DNA of 64,000 bases from JBIICI01 sp044238935 (lineage in GTDB: Bacteria > Pseudomonadota > Alphaproteobacteria > Micavibrionales > Micavibrionaceae). The position numbers and the translations under genes were made by a program. Positions within the stretch are counted from its first letter, which is position 1. Each line of letters opens with the position of its first letter. Positions 17,281-26,056 of the stretch are shown piece by piece. The notes under the pieces are model-generated. The model had not been told where the DNA came from. It searched no databases and saw nothing but the letters and a program-made list of their open reading frames with translations. The DNA lies in the NCBI GenBank assembly GCA_044238935.1, contig JBIICI010000001.1, positions 124,001 through 188,000 of the forward strand, read 5' to 3'.

Positions 17281-20085
17281 ATGTCTATACTCTCCAATTC
17301 TCTCTATGATTTTTCTAAGATTACATTTAATGCAGATCAAAATAGATATAATATTGATGTGGGTGTCAGTGAAGCGGCATTAAATTTTGTTTTAAAAACA
17401 GCCGCCTCAGGATCAACAATTTTATTCAATGCGGGAACACATATTTTAAATGCCCCTTTACAAATTGAAAGGGGTGATATTCACTTAACAGGATCAGGTG
17501 AGAACGCCACAAAATTATTATTCTCGATCTCAGGGGCGCAAGAAGATGCCATCGTGATCAAAGGCAGCATGGATACATGGACATCTGTTGCAACCAATTC
17601 CATTGTGCAACACAGCAAAAGCATCACCCTGCAAGACACACAAGGATTAAAAGCAGGTGATGTTTTAAAAGTTTTTCAAGATAATGATGCACAATATTTA
17701 TCAGATCCAAAATTTGATTTAACACGCAACCAAGATTGGGTAAAGACAAATCCTTTGCGCGAATCATTGGTGGAAATTGAATCCATTATTGGAAATGTCG
17801 TCAATTTAAAACATAGCGTTGCCTATGATATGAATGCGGCGAAAATACAACGGGTCAATATGTTGGATAATGTCCGTGTCTCGGATTTAACGATAACTTA
17901 TGATTTAGGAATCCCTGATGCGCAACGCTTTGAAAATACTGCCCCTGACTATCAATCCAATGCAGCATTGCGTGTTCATTTAACCCAAGGGGTTGAGATT
18001 CAAAATGTAACGGTTTTAAACGCGGCATCGCATGCTCTTGATTTACGCGGTGCATTGGACGCCAAAGTGGATCATTTCACCGCCGATGGATCACATAATA
18101 AGGGGAGCGATGGCAATGGCTATGCGTTGCATGTGGGGGAGAGTTTTTATGGGCAGTTTACCAATCTGACGCTGCTCAATACACGGCATGGATTTATTTT
18201 CTCCAGCTATGATGCGGAGGCTTATAATAATATTCAAATCACCCTAACCAATCGTGATTTGAATTATCATGGCAGCGATGATCATTCCAATATTGTTGTG
18301 ACTCAAACCGCCCTTTATGACGTATTGGGGGATAAATCATGGTCATTGGTTTCAGGGGGGAATCTGAGTATGCATCCCTATACTGATATTGATGGATCAA
18401 ATAAAAATTTGTTTGGATATGCCGTTGCGGGCAATCGTGATGATGTGATTTATGGGTGGGATCTGGGGGCAACATTAAACGGCAATGGCGGCAATGATCG
18501 TTTATATGGAGGGGTTGGGAATGATGTTCTCATTGGTGGTGCTGGGAATGATGTTGTGACGGGCGGATTGGGGTCTGATGTTTTTCAGTTTGCAATTCAC
18601 CAAGGGCATGATGTGATTACCGATTTTCAATCGAATGATATTTTAAGTTTACAAGGGTTTTCCTATCTCACGAACGCAAGCAATTTAAAATGGTCGGCGC
18701 GAGGAAAAGATTCATTGCTGCAATTTGATGCGCAACATTCCATTTTGTTCAAAAATTATGATTATCGACAATTCAGCGATGCCCAATTAAATTTGGATAC
18801 CAAGCTTGTTGATGTGAATCTGAAACTGGAAAAAGGAAACACAAAAATTGTTACGGGTAATGGCAATGATCGATTAAATGTTTTTATCAGTGATCTGGAT
18901 ACAACCACATCTATTCGTATGGGAAAGGGGCACGATGTTTTACAAATCAACAGTGCCGCCTATACGTTACGCACCAATCGTTATACGAATTTAAAAGGTA
19001 TTGATGAAATTGATATGACGGCAGCAAAGGTCAGAATCTCAGCATTTTTCGATGCAAATTTCCTAAACCAAAGTGATCGCGGCAATGTCATTTTACGTTA
19101 TAATCATTTAGGCGTAAATTTGGAATATTTACGCGCCAATGATGTTGCATTGCAAAAAGATTTGATTTTAGCCGGCACAGGTGATGTTTATTTGCGCGAT
19201 GGTCAAAACCAAAGCGCCACGGTTAATCATCTGACTTTGGGGAATCTCTATGGTGGGAACGGCCATGATTATATTAAAATTTTAGGGGGGCAATCGACAA
19301 TCTATAGCGGTGATGGAAATGATTTGATTGCCTATAACGCCGATGCGAATGTGAAAATATACGCAGGCACGGGCAATGATTTCATAGATTTTGCGCGTGA
19401 TTTTCTGAGGGGGCAAATTATTGATGGCGGATCAGGATATGACACAATCCGTTTTTCAACGAATGTGCATTTGAGTGCAAATGATTTAAAAAATCTGCAA
19501 TCTGTTGAACAATTTATAGTCCAAGAGGGCGCACGATTTGTTGATTTAGGCAATGGATTATTCTCACAAGGAATCAATCTCAAAGGACAAGATCGCTTGG
19601 TAAATCTTACATTAGATACAGGCGCAAATAACAATGTGACACTGGGTAAGAATTTAGACGTTTATTTAACCAATGACCAAGGTCATCAAGTGACATTAGA
19701 CAATGAATTTAATGGAAAAATCTATGGCGGCAGGGGGAATGACACGATTATTGGCGGCAATCAAAATGATTGGATTTCTGGCGGTGTTGGACGTGATGTG
19801 TTATCAGGCGGCGCAGGAAATGACCGATTTGTCTATGGTAATTTAAATGAGGCCGGCGATGTCATCTTAGATTTCGGAATCAATGATCTATTAGATTTAG
19901 ATGCCTTATTTACCGCCAATGGATTAGGCAATTTAACAACACAAGAGGCTTTTCAAAATAACATTCTTCAAACAGAACAGCGCGGCAATAATTTAGCCAT
20001 ATCACTTTATATGAATGGAAATCATACTGATTTGGTCACCTTAAATGATGTGCCGCTTTTAAATCCGAATCAGGTGATTGTTTGA
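17281..20085 (+). CDS. RTX beta-helix protein, polysaccharide-active enzyme-like
   Basis: A 934-residue protein, probably secreted by a type I system. Residues 1-380 look like a right-handed beta-helix of the pectate-lyase/mannuronan-epimerase fold (GSTILFNAGTHILNAPLQIERGDIHLTGSG, then repeated strand segments such as VEIQNVTVLNAASHALDLRG). RTX calcium-binding nonapeptides follow at about 400-435 (GGNDRLYGGVGNDVLIGGAGND), with scattered single repeats through the middle and a second block at about 814-860. There is no N-terminal signal peptide, consistent with C-terminal type I export. The DPHE catalytic motif of AlgE epimerases is not visible, so substrate and activity are open. A perfect inverted repeat and TATAAT (17237) lie upstream; AGGAG precedes ATG 17281. 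Confidence 0.8.
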   Translation: MSILSNSLYDFSKITFNADQNRYNIDVGVSEAALNFVLKTAASGSTILFNAGTHILNAPLQIERGDIHLTGSGENATKLLFSISGAQEDAIVIKGSMDTWTSVATNSIVQHSKSITLQDTQGLKAGDVLKVFQDNDAQYLSDPKFDLTRNQDWVKTNPLRESLVEIESIIGNVVNLKHSVAYDMNAAKIQRVNMLDNVRVSDLTITYDLGIPDAQRFENTAPDYQSNAALRVHLTQGVEIQNVTVLNAASHALDLRGALDAKVDHFTADGSHNKGSDGNGYALHVGESFYGQFTNLTLLNTRHGFIFSSYDAEAYNNIQITLTNRDLNYHGSDDHSNIVVTQTALYDVLGDKSWSLVSGGNLSMHPYTDIDGSNKNLFGYAVAGNRDDVIYGWDLGATLNGNGGNDRLYGGVGNDVLIGGAGNDVVTGGLGSDVFQFAIHQGHDVITDFQSNDILSLQGFSYLTNASNLKWSARGKDSLLQFDAQHSILFKNYDYRQFSDAQLNLDTKLVDVNLKLEKGNTKIVTGNGNDRLNVFISDLDTTTSIRMGKGHDVLQINSAAYTLRTNRYTNLKGIDEIDMTAAKVRISAFFDANFLNQSDRGNVILRYNHLGVNLEYLRANDVALQKDLILAGTGDVYLRDGQNQSATVNHLTLGNLYGGNGHDYIKILGGQSTIYSGDGNDLIAYNADANVKIYAGTGNDFIDFARDFLRGQIIDGGSGYDTIRFSTNVHLSANDLKNLQSVEQFIVQEGARFVDLGNGLFSQGINLKGQDRLVNLTLDTGANNNVTLGKNLDVYLTNDQGHQVTLDNEFNGKIYGGRGNDTIIGGNQNDWISGGVGRDVLSGGAGNDRFVYGNLNEAGDVILDFGINDLLDLDALFTANGLGNLTTQEAFQNNILQTEQRGNNLAISLYMNGNHTDLVTLNDVPLLNPNQVIV

Positions 20086-20094
20086 AATCAAAAC

Positions 20095-21432
20095 TTAAAC
20101 AGGCACGCCATATAAATCATATTCATCTGATTCTTCGATACGCACTTTGATAATATCGCCTTGTTTGATACCGCCTGCATCGCGCAAATAAACTTTGCCG
20201 TCCACATCGGGGGCGTCATATTTGGTGCGGCCGTCAGCTCCGCCTTCATCATCCACTTCGTCAATAATCACATCTTGGATCGTGCCGACTTTGCGGGATA
20301 AAATCCGCTCACTAATGCCGCGCTGCGCATCCATTAAACGATGCCAGCGTTCTTCTTTGATATCCTCAGGCACAGCATTGGGTAAGGCGTTGGCTTTTGC
20401 GCCTGATACGGCCTCATATTTAAAACAGCCCAAACGGTCAATTTCGACCTCGTCTAACCAATTCAGCAGGAATTGGAAATCCTCTTCCGTCTCTCCCGGA
20501 AAGCCGACGATAAAGGTGGAGCGAATCGCCAAATCAGGGCAGATTTTGCGCCAATCCGCGATGCGCGTAAAGGTTTTATCCTGTGCAGCAGGGCGGCGCA
20601 TGGCGCGTAAGACATTAGGGCTGGCGTGCTGGAAAGGAATATCCAGATAGGGCAAAATTTTGCCCTCTGCCATTAAGGGGATAATATGATCGACACTGGG
20701 GTATGGGTACACATAATGCAAGCGCGTCCATAGATCGCCGATATTGCCCATTTCCTCGCATAGATCCTGCAATTTCGCCTTGACCATGCGGTCTTGAAAA
20801 CGGCTCTCACTATATTTCAGATCAACACCATACGCGCTGGTATCTTGGGAAATAATCAAGACTTCGCGCACACCGGCATTTTTCAGACGTACAATCTCAT
20901 TCAAGATCGCGCCTGCTGGGCGGCTAACCAAATCCCCTCGTAAATCGGGGATAATGCAAAAGCTACAGCGATTGTTACAACCTTCTGAAATCTTGACATA
21001 GGCATAATGGCGCGGCGTCAATTTGATTCCCTGCTCAGGCACTAAATCCATATAGGGATTGGCAATCGGCGGCACGGCTTGGTGGACAGCGGCCACGACA
21101 TCTTCGTATTGTTGAGGGCCTGTGATGGCAAGGACATTGGGGTATTTCGCCAAAATTTCCTCAGGGTTTTTGCCCATACAGCCTGTGACAATGACCTTGC
21201 CGTTTTCTTTCATGGCATTACCAATAGCGTTGAGTGATTCTTCTTTCGCGCTATCTAAAAAGCCACATGTATTGACAATCACGGCATCGGCATCCGTCTG
21301 ATCGGGGGATAGCACATAGCCTTCCGCGCGCAGTTGGGTAATAATGCGCTCAGAATCCACAAGGGCTTTGGGGCATCCAAGGCTGACAAAGCCAATCTTG
21401 GCAGGGGTTTGTTTGAAATTGTTCATGCTCAT
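20095..21432 (-). CDS. rimO: Ribosomal protein S12 methylthiotransferase RimO
   Basis: Radical-SAM enzyme that methylthiolates Asp in ribosomal protein S12. Seen: UPF0004 N-domain with GFVSLGCPKALVDSERI, VNTCGFLDSAKEES and TGCMGKNPEEI (three cluster cysteines); radical-SAM CNNRCSFC followed by IIPDLRGDLVSRP, where RimO has RG; and a C-terminal TRAM domain ending VRIEESDEYDLYGVPV. The start is placed at ATG 21432 (MSMNNF); the frame extends upstream to 21522 but the extra 30 residues are unlike the family and would overlap the rpmG promoter. The gene ends 9 bp from the convergent RTX gene. Homology to MiaB is excluded by the LGCPKALVDSE wording. Confidence 0.93.
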   Translation of the reverse strand: MSMNNFKQTPAKIGFVSLGCPKALVDSERIITQLRAEGYVLSPDQTDADAVIVNTCGFLDSAKEESLNAIGNAMKENGKVIVTGCMGKNPEEILAKYPNVLAITGPQQYEDVVAAVHQAVPPIANPYMDLVPEQGIKLTPRHYAYVKISEGCNNRCSFCIIPDLRGDLVSRPAGAILNEIVRLKNAGVREVLIISQDTSAYGVDLKYSESRFQDRMVKAKLQDLCEEMGNIGDLWTRLHYVYPYPSVDHIIPLMAEGKILPYLDIPFQHASPNVLRAMRRPAAQDKTFTRIADWRKICPDLAIRSTFIVGFPGETEEDFQFLLNWLDEVEIDRLGCFKYEAVSGAKANALPNAVPEDIKEERWHRLMDAQRGISERILSRKVGTIQDVIIDEVDDEGGADGRTKYDAPDVDGKVYLRDAGGIKQGDIIKVRIEESDEYDLYGVPV

Positions 21433-21559
21433 GGATGCGATATATAATCGTTTTCGTGATTTTTTACAATAAAAATACTTGACTCTGTTGTGAAAAAAGG
21501 TCAATGTGCGTTTTACACACAATTATTACAATGTTTTAGAAAATATAAAGAGTATTGCT

Positions 21560-21763
21560 ATGGCTAAAAAAGGTGGCGCGATTAAGGTTCGTTTGGAAAG
21601 TTCAGCAGGAACAGGATTCCGCTATTACACAAAACGCAGCCCGAAAATGATTAACAAATTGAAATTGAAAAAATTTGACCCTTGGGCAATTCACCCTGAA
21701 ACAGGGAAAAAAGGGGCGCATGTCTATTTCGAAGAAAAGAAAATGCCTCCATCAAAGAAATAA
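21560..21763 (+). CDS. rpmG: Ribosomal protein L33 with internal insertion
   Basis: Small protein of the 50S subunit. The start is ATG 21560 (MAKKGGAIKVRLESSAGTGFRYYT), the usual L33 beginning; the upstream frame from 21506 is not conserved. It has no zinc cysteines, so it is the C-minus form. Bacterial L33 is about 55 residues and reads KKFDPVVRKHV near its end; here KKFDP is followed by WAIHPETGKKGAHV, an insertion of about 8 residues, and there is a longer basic tail (67 residues in all). A strong terminator follows at once. Confidence 0.93.
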   Translation: MAKKGGAIKVRLESSAGTGFRYYTKRSPKMINKLKLKKFDPWAIHPETGKKGAHVYFEEKKMPPSKK

Positions 21764-21783
21764 TTTTGTCTTTAACAGACAGA

Positions 21784-21811
21784 AAAAAACCAGCCATTTG
21801 GCTGGTTTTTT
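21784..21811 (+). terminator. Rho-independent terminator of rpmG
   Basis: Stem AACCAGCC (21788-21795), loop ATTT, GGCTGGTT (21800-21807), flanked by an A-run and T-run. Confidence 0.93.
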
Positions 21812-21870
21812 ATTGACAAATCCTTGGGTTAGATTGTATTTAGAAATAAAAAGCAGGGTGTTCATATAAA

Positions 21871-22473
21871 ATGCAAAATCAAATAGAAGAAAAATACGGT
21901 CTGTATTTAGTTGAGCATGGCGGTTTTATAGGTGTTCATGCCTTTTTAGTGCTTACAAAAAATGACACTGTTTTCAAAAGGCTTGATTTTTTCCCGAGTT
22001 TTAAAGGAGAGCCATGCCTGCTGAACAATCCTAAATTTAAGATCGTCAATGAATTTAATGAAAAGGCTATTCAGCATAATAAATCTGAACCACTCAAAAT
22101 GTCCAATATACCTGATAGGGGCAATGATTTTTTGCTATTAAAAGGGTTTTTTGATGATGCTTTGGGGAAGAATCTTCATGATTTTCACTGGTTTCATTTG
22201 CATGAAGAAGGTACGGAAACACAGATGTTAGATTTATGGGGTAAAATTGTTAGTATCGCTGAATTCATTACACAAAATGAATATTTATTTTTGCACACAG
22301 AAATGCTCAATCAAACAAAGTTCCAAAATTGTCGATCTGGATTATATGCTATTTTGCGATGCCTGAAAGAGACTGTCGAGATTCCTGAAGACCCAATGTT
22401 CCAAGACGGGACGCAAAGCCTTATGATTTATGACGTTTCAAAACAATATCAACATCAAAAACTGGGTTTATAA
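21871..22473 (+). CDS. Unknown protein, tandem paralogue 1
   Basis: 200 residues, no family I can name. It is a paralogue of the next gene: both share an N-terminal H-[AS]-F-L-[VA]-L strand (GVHAFLVLT, His23) and a QNCRS-x2-YA-x-L segment (Cys154), then EIP-D and a Q-S/Q-x-M-x-D ending. An N-terminal His strand followed by a Cys at the start of a helix is the order seen in circularly permuted NlpC/P60 (LRAT/YiiX-like) papain-fold proteins, so a thiol hydrolase or acyltransferase is possible. That is inference only. No signal peptide or membrane segment. 5 bp separate it from the next gene. Confidence 0.7.
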   Translation: MQNQIEEKYGLYLVEHGGFIGVHAFLVLTKNDTVFKRLDFFPSFKGEPCLLNNPKFKIVNEFNEKAIQHNKSEPLKMSNIPDRGNDFLLLKGFFDDALGKNLHDFHWFHLHEEGTETQMLDLWGKIVSIAEFITQNEYLFLHTEMLNQTKFQNCRSGLYAILRCLKETVEIPEDPMFQDGTQSLMIYDVSKQYQHQKLGL

Positions 22474-22478
22474 TATAT

Positions 22479-23093
22479 ATGCAAGAAAATCCGATAAAAG
22501 AATATGAAATTCATTTGCTTGAGATGTGGAATAAATCACGGTCTTACGCACATTCTTTCTTGGCACTTTCTGAAAGAACACAAGAGTCAAATTTAATTAT
22601 TGATCAGATTCATTTTAATGTTAAGGGGGACTATTTATCAAATTTATTTGAATTTTTTAACATTGCCGCTAAAACATGTAACGCAGATTCTTTGTATAAG
22701 AACATTGCAAAGACCTTAGGGGTTTTTGATAAAGTGATTATGATGTCCCCTTTCTCTGTTAAAACGTCTACCCCTAGTGTTGATGATTATACGGGCTATC
22801 TTTATCAAAAAGGGAGCTTAGAGGAGATATTACCCAATTGGAATCGCTTATATCAATTTGCCTGTGATGTTGCCGCACAGGATTTTTTATATATACGCAA
22901 TATGGGTGTGAAATCACAAAATTGTCGCTCTCCCGTTTATGCCGCGCTCAAGGCTGTGGGATATGAGATTCAAATTCCTGATAATTCTATCATACGGCGC
23001 GGCATGGAAAGCCAAATGTTTGATCCGTTGATCAAAGAGTTCCAACAAAAGAAAGATGAGCGTATTTTATATCTTTTAGATAAGGTTCTTTAG
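22479..23093 (+). CDS. Unknown protein, tandem paralogue 2
   Basis: 204 residues, related to the preceding gene. Shared points: YAHSFLALSE (His25), KSQNCRSPVYAALKA (Cys149), EIQIPDNS, and GMESQMFDP near the end. Outside these segments the two differ greatly, so the duplication is old and both have been kept under selection. The 3' end overlaps the convergent folE by 18 bp. The two genes form a short operon after the rpmG terminator. Cytoplasmic by sequence. Function unknown; the conserved His/Cys pair suggests an enzyme. Confidence 0.7.
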   Translation: MQENPIKEYEIHLLEMWNKSRSYAHSFLALSERTQESNLIIDQIHFNVKGDYLSNLFEFFNIAAKTCNADSLYKNIAKTLGVFDKVIMMSPFSVKTSTPSVDDYTGYLYQKGSLEEILPNWNRLYQFACDVAAQDFLYIRNMGVKSQNCRSPVYAALKAVGYEIQIPDNSIIRRGMESQMFDPLIKEFQQKKDERILYLLDKVL

Positions 23094-23642
23094 AAATCGA
23101 TCCATAACCGATGCATCATTCTTAAAAACACCTGACATATAAGATGTGACAGTGCTGCTGTTGGCTTTGAAAACACCGCGTGTATTCATACATTGATGGG
23201 CGGCATCGATTATAATGGCAACACCTTTGGGTTGTATGTGTGTATCCAACGCCTTGCCGATTTGCTGTGTCATGGTTTCTTGGGAGATCAGGCGCTTGGC
23301 ATATACATCAACCAAACGCGCCAATTTGCTGATCCCCACCACATTTTGATCTGGCCAATATGCCACATGGGCGCGCCCGATGATGGGCACCATGTGATGT
23401 TCGCAATGGGATATAAAATCAATATTTTTGACCAAAACGAAATCATCATATTGATCAATATCCTCAAATGTTTTGCCTAAAATAAGGGCAGGATCATCGT
23501 GATAGCCGCTGTAAAATTCATCAAAAGATCGCAAAACCCGATCAGGTGTTTCCAATAACCCCGAACGATCTGGATTTTCACCAATATAGGATAATAAGGT
23601 GCGAACGGCATTCAGCGCTTGGTCTTTTGTTGGTTTTATCAT
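23076..23642 (-). CDS. folE: GTP cyclohydrolase I
   Basis: Converts GTP to dihydroneopterin triphosphate, the first step of folate (and queuosine precursor) synthesis. Seen: GLLETPDRVLRSFDEFYSGY, the zinc-binding SHCEHHMVPIIGRAHVAYWP, GISKLARLVDVYAKRLISQE, and QCMNTRGV with the second zinc Cys. At 188 residues the length is typical of the type IA enzyme. ATG 23642 starts MIKPTKDQALNAVR. It is a single gene; its tail overlaps that of the convergent neighbour. Confidence 0.96.
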   Translation of the reverse strand: MIKPTKDQALNAVRTLLSYIGENPDRSGLLETPDRVLRSFDEFYSGYHDDPALILGKTFEDIDQYDDFVLVKNIDFISHCEHHMVPIIGRAHVAYWPDQNVVGISKLARLVDVYAKRLISQETMTQQIGKALDTHIQPKGVAIIIDAAHQCMNTRGVFKANSSTVTSYMSGVFKNDASVMDRFLKNLI

Positions 23643-23735
23643 GTTTTTTTCCGTTGGTAAAAATCAATCTAATCTATATAGTATCTTTTTACCTTTTTGA
23701 CAATCATATGATAATAACCCACTGATACTTAAACA

Positions 23736-25100
23736 ATGCGCTTTTCTTTGATTTTATCTGTATTTCTTTGTTTTTTGATGTCAGCCTGTCATTTGATTCA
23801 TGTGCCGCGTGCCTATGATTTGCCAGCAATTCCCGTGCCACCTGATGCAGAGCCATCCCCTGTTTATATGCGTAAATTGGTCTTTGACATCCCGCGGGGG
23901 GATGATTTCGGTGCCGTCAGTCCACGGGATTTTGGGTGGTCTTGTGGGGGGCCTTATGGATATTTAGGACGCAGAGAAATCCTATCACAAATCAATAATG
24001 AATTTTTATATGATGCGTTTGACCAAGAATTAGGGGCGCTGGGCTATGATGTTGTTGGCGGCGGTCGCCAGCTTTTTGATATAGAAGACGAAGAAGCCCG
24101 CAGCATCTATCATATCGGCGCCCGTATTATTGATATTAAATTGGATTTATGTAACCAAGGGGATGCTGGGTTTATTTCCTTTAAACGCACAGGCTATCGT
24201 GGTGAGGGATCAATGACGGTGGAGTGGACAGTCTATGATCGCTTACGCCGCTTTACAGTCTTCAAAGCCCAAACACAGGGCTATGCCAAACAAAAATTAC
24301 CGAACCAAGAAGGCGTTGGATTATTGCTGGATAATGCCTTTGCGATGGCGGCGCATAATTTAGGCGCACAACCAGAATTTTATAATTTGATTTTCAAAGG
24401 CATTCGCCCTGACCAAGAAAATCCCTTTAAGCGTCAATCTATGGCCGATGCAGTTCATAGCCTGAAAATCTTACCCACATTACCCATTCATACACAAACC
24501 ATGTCCGTCAACGATATTGGCAATAGCCGCCGCAGTAGCGTTTCAATTGGTACAGGGGCAGGGCATGGATCAGGATTTTTTGTAGGAACAGACCCTCAGG
24601 GCGCTTATATCCTCACAAATGCGCATGTTGTTGGGGATGCGGATTTGGTGCGTGTTGTGACCTTTAATAAAAAACATACTTTAATCGGCACGGTCATCCA
24701 ACGGGATAAGCCGCGCGATGTCGCGTTGATCCGCGTTGATAAATTGCCGAAAAATTTTCAACCGCATATCTTACCCTTACGCCAAAAATTGCCGTTGGTG
24801 GGTGAAACTGTTTATGCGATTGGAACGCCTCTTGATGAACAAAGATTACAAGATACCGTGACTAAAGGCATGGTCAGTGCGTATCGGAAACGCTTGAAAC
24901 CCTATGTTCAGAATTTTATTCAATGTGATATTACCCTCCATCCCGGCAATAGTGGCGGTGCTTTGTTGGATGAGGCGGGCAATGTTATTGGTATTGCGGC
25001 AATGGGGTACACAACAGATAATATCCCCACAGGTCTGAATTTCTTTATTCCCATCGAAGAAGCTGTTAATGTGCTGCATTTGAAATACTATATTAAATAG
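23736..25100 (+). CDS. Trypsin-like serine protease, putative lipoprotein
   Basis: A DegP/trypsin-type protease of 454 residues, probably anchored in the outer membrane or periplasm. Seen: signal peptide with lipobox MSAC (Cys18), a region to about residue 250 without a known domain, then the protease domain with His297 (TNAHVVGD), Asp328 (RDVALIRVD) and Ser406 (HPGNSGGALLD). No PDZ domain follows. The last 151 bp of conserved coding sequence (24933-25083) recur at 29164-29314, past an inserted operon. This copy keeps the canonical GNSGG but ends HLKYYIK, while the displaced copy ends HLRE. The gene was therefore probably cut and repaired when the island arrived. Confidence 0.85.
   Translation: MRFSLILSVFLCFLMSACHLIHVPRAYDLPAIPVPPDAEPSPVYMRKLVFDIPRGDDFGAVSPRDFGWSCGGPYGYLGRREILSQINNEFLYDAFDQELGALGYDVVGGGRQLFDIEDEEARSIYHIGARIIDIKLDLCNQGDAGFISFKRTGYRGEGSMTVEWTVYDRLRRFTVFKAQTQGYAKQKLPNQEGVGLLLDNAFAMAAHNLGAQPEFYNLIFKGIRPDQENPFKRQSMADAVHSLKILPTLPIHTQTMSVNDIGNSRRSSVSIGTGAGHGSGFFVGTDPQGAYILTNAHVVGDADLVRVVTFNKKHTLIGTVIQRDKPRDVALIRVDKLPKNFQPHILPLRQKLPLVGETVYAIGTPLDEQRLQDTVTKGMVSAYRKRLKPYVQNFIQCDITLHPGNSGGALLDEAGNVIGIAAMGYTTDNIPTGLNFFIPIEEAVNVLHLKYYIK
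24933..25083 (+). repeat. Left 151-bp direct repeat of the island
   Basis: Matches 29164-29314 with two differences (24945 G/A, 24980 C/T) at a constant offset of 4231 bp. Lies inside the 3' end of the protease gene and contains the catalytic serine. Sequence diverges immediately outside both limits. Confidence 0.95.
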
Positions 25101-25186
25101 ATTTAAATTCATTTTTATGTTGATTTTTTTAAACTATAAGTACTAAAGATTTTTTAGGTAATCAATTAAAGTATTAGGAAAGTTTA

Positions 25187-26056
25187 ATGTATATAAAAGA
25201 TAAGTCGTGGGGAGACGAGCCGACAAAAAAATCACGCTTGATGAAACTATTTGATGTTCTGGGAAAATTGCCCCCTGCAAAAACGGGTCTAGAAGCATAT
25301 GGTCAAATTTCTAACTCATTAAATTTGTTAGAAGATCAGGTATTCGGTTATCAAGAATGGAAAACCCCAAGAACCTTTGAAGACAGAATAGTAAGAAGCC
25401 GGATGTATGCTTCGCACCCAGAATGGTTTAAGATTGTGGAGGGCTTTTCTGGCGTAACCAATTTAGTTCATGGTAACGAATACATCTTTATCAGTCGCAT
25501 GGGCGCAATAGAAATTCAATTAGATACAAAAGAAGACAAAATTGATAAGCCATTTCATACCCGTACATCTGCGGTAGTTTTTAAGAAAAATGATGCATAT
25601 GGTGATGATGTTTGGAACTCTAAAAATTCAGATATCGCAAATGAAAGTACATCAGAGGCTCAACTTATAAAATTCATATCAAACTATATTGAAATTGAAG
25701 GCTGGACGCCTTTGGCTGATCTGCCAAATAAAGCCAAAGAAATTATGAGAGAAAACATTGAGCAGGTTACCCGTATTCCCGAAGACAGAGGGTTTTTTCA
25801 AAAACAAAGAACAAAGCTGTGTAATATTTTTAAGCAGGAAAGTCCACTTAATTTAGATTCAGTATTCGAGTTTTGTATCCAAAAAGCTAGATCTGATAAT
25901 TTTTTATGGCCTGCCTATATAACTATGTGCGCCGCAATCAGTGATGTTGATCCTCTTTATCAGCAAAAACTTACAATGCATTCTAGGCAAACTTCACCTA
26001 TAAACTCAAATCGATTTAGCTTCGCAGAGGTAAAAAACAGAGGTAACTTATTATGA
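25187..26056 (+). CDS. Unknown protein, first gene of the island operon
   Basis: 289 residues with no family I recognise. No signal peptide or clear membrane segment. The middle contains mixed strand segments (GNEYIFISRMGAIEIQL, HTRTSAVVFKKNDAYGDDVW), and the C-terminal 90 residues are mostly helical (SVFEFCIQKARSDNFLWPAYITMCAAIS). AGGAAAG lies 5 nt before ATG 25187. The stop overlaps the next start by 4 bp (ATGA), so translation is coupled with the GluTR-like gene and a joint function is likely. Base composition is AT-rich like the rest of the island. Confidence 0.7.
   Translation: MYIKDKSWGDEPTKKSRLMKLFDVLGKLPPAKTGLEAYGQISNSLNLLEDQVFGYQEWKTPRTFEDRIVRSRMYASHPEWFKIVEGFSGVTNLVHGNEYIFISRMGAIEIQLDTKEDKIDKPFHTRTSAVVFKKNDAYGDDVWNSKNSDIANESTSEAQLIKFISNYIEIEGWTPLADLPNKAKEIMRENIEQVTRIPEDRGFFQKQRTKLCNIFKQESPLNLDSVFEFCIQKARSDNFLWPAYITMCAAISDVDPLYQQKLTMHSRQTSPINSNRFSFAEVKNRGNLL

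Noticed and set aside
21433..21522. 30-codon extension of RimO
   Set aside because: Not conserved, basic and aromatic-rich, and it would overlap the upstream region of the divergent rpmG.
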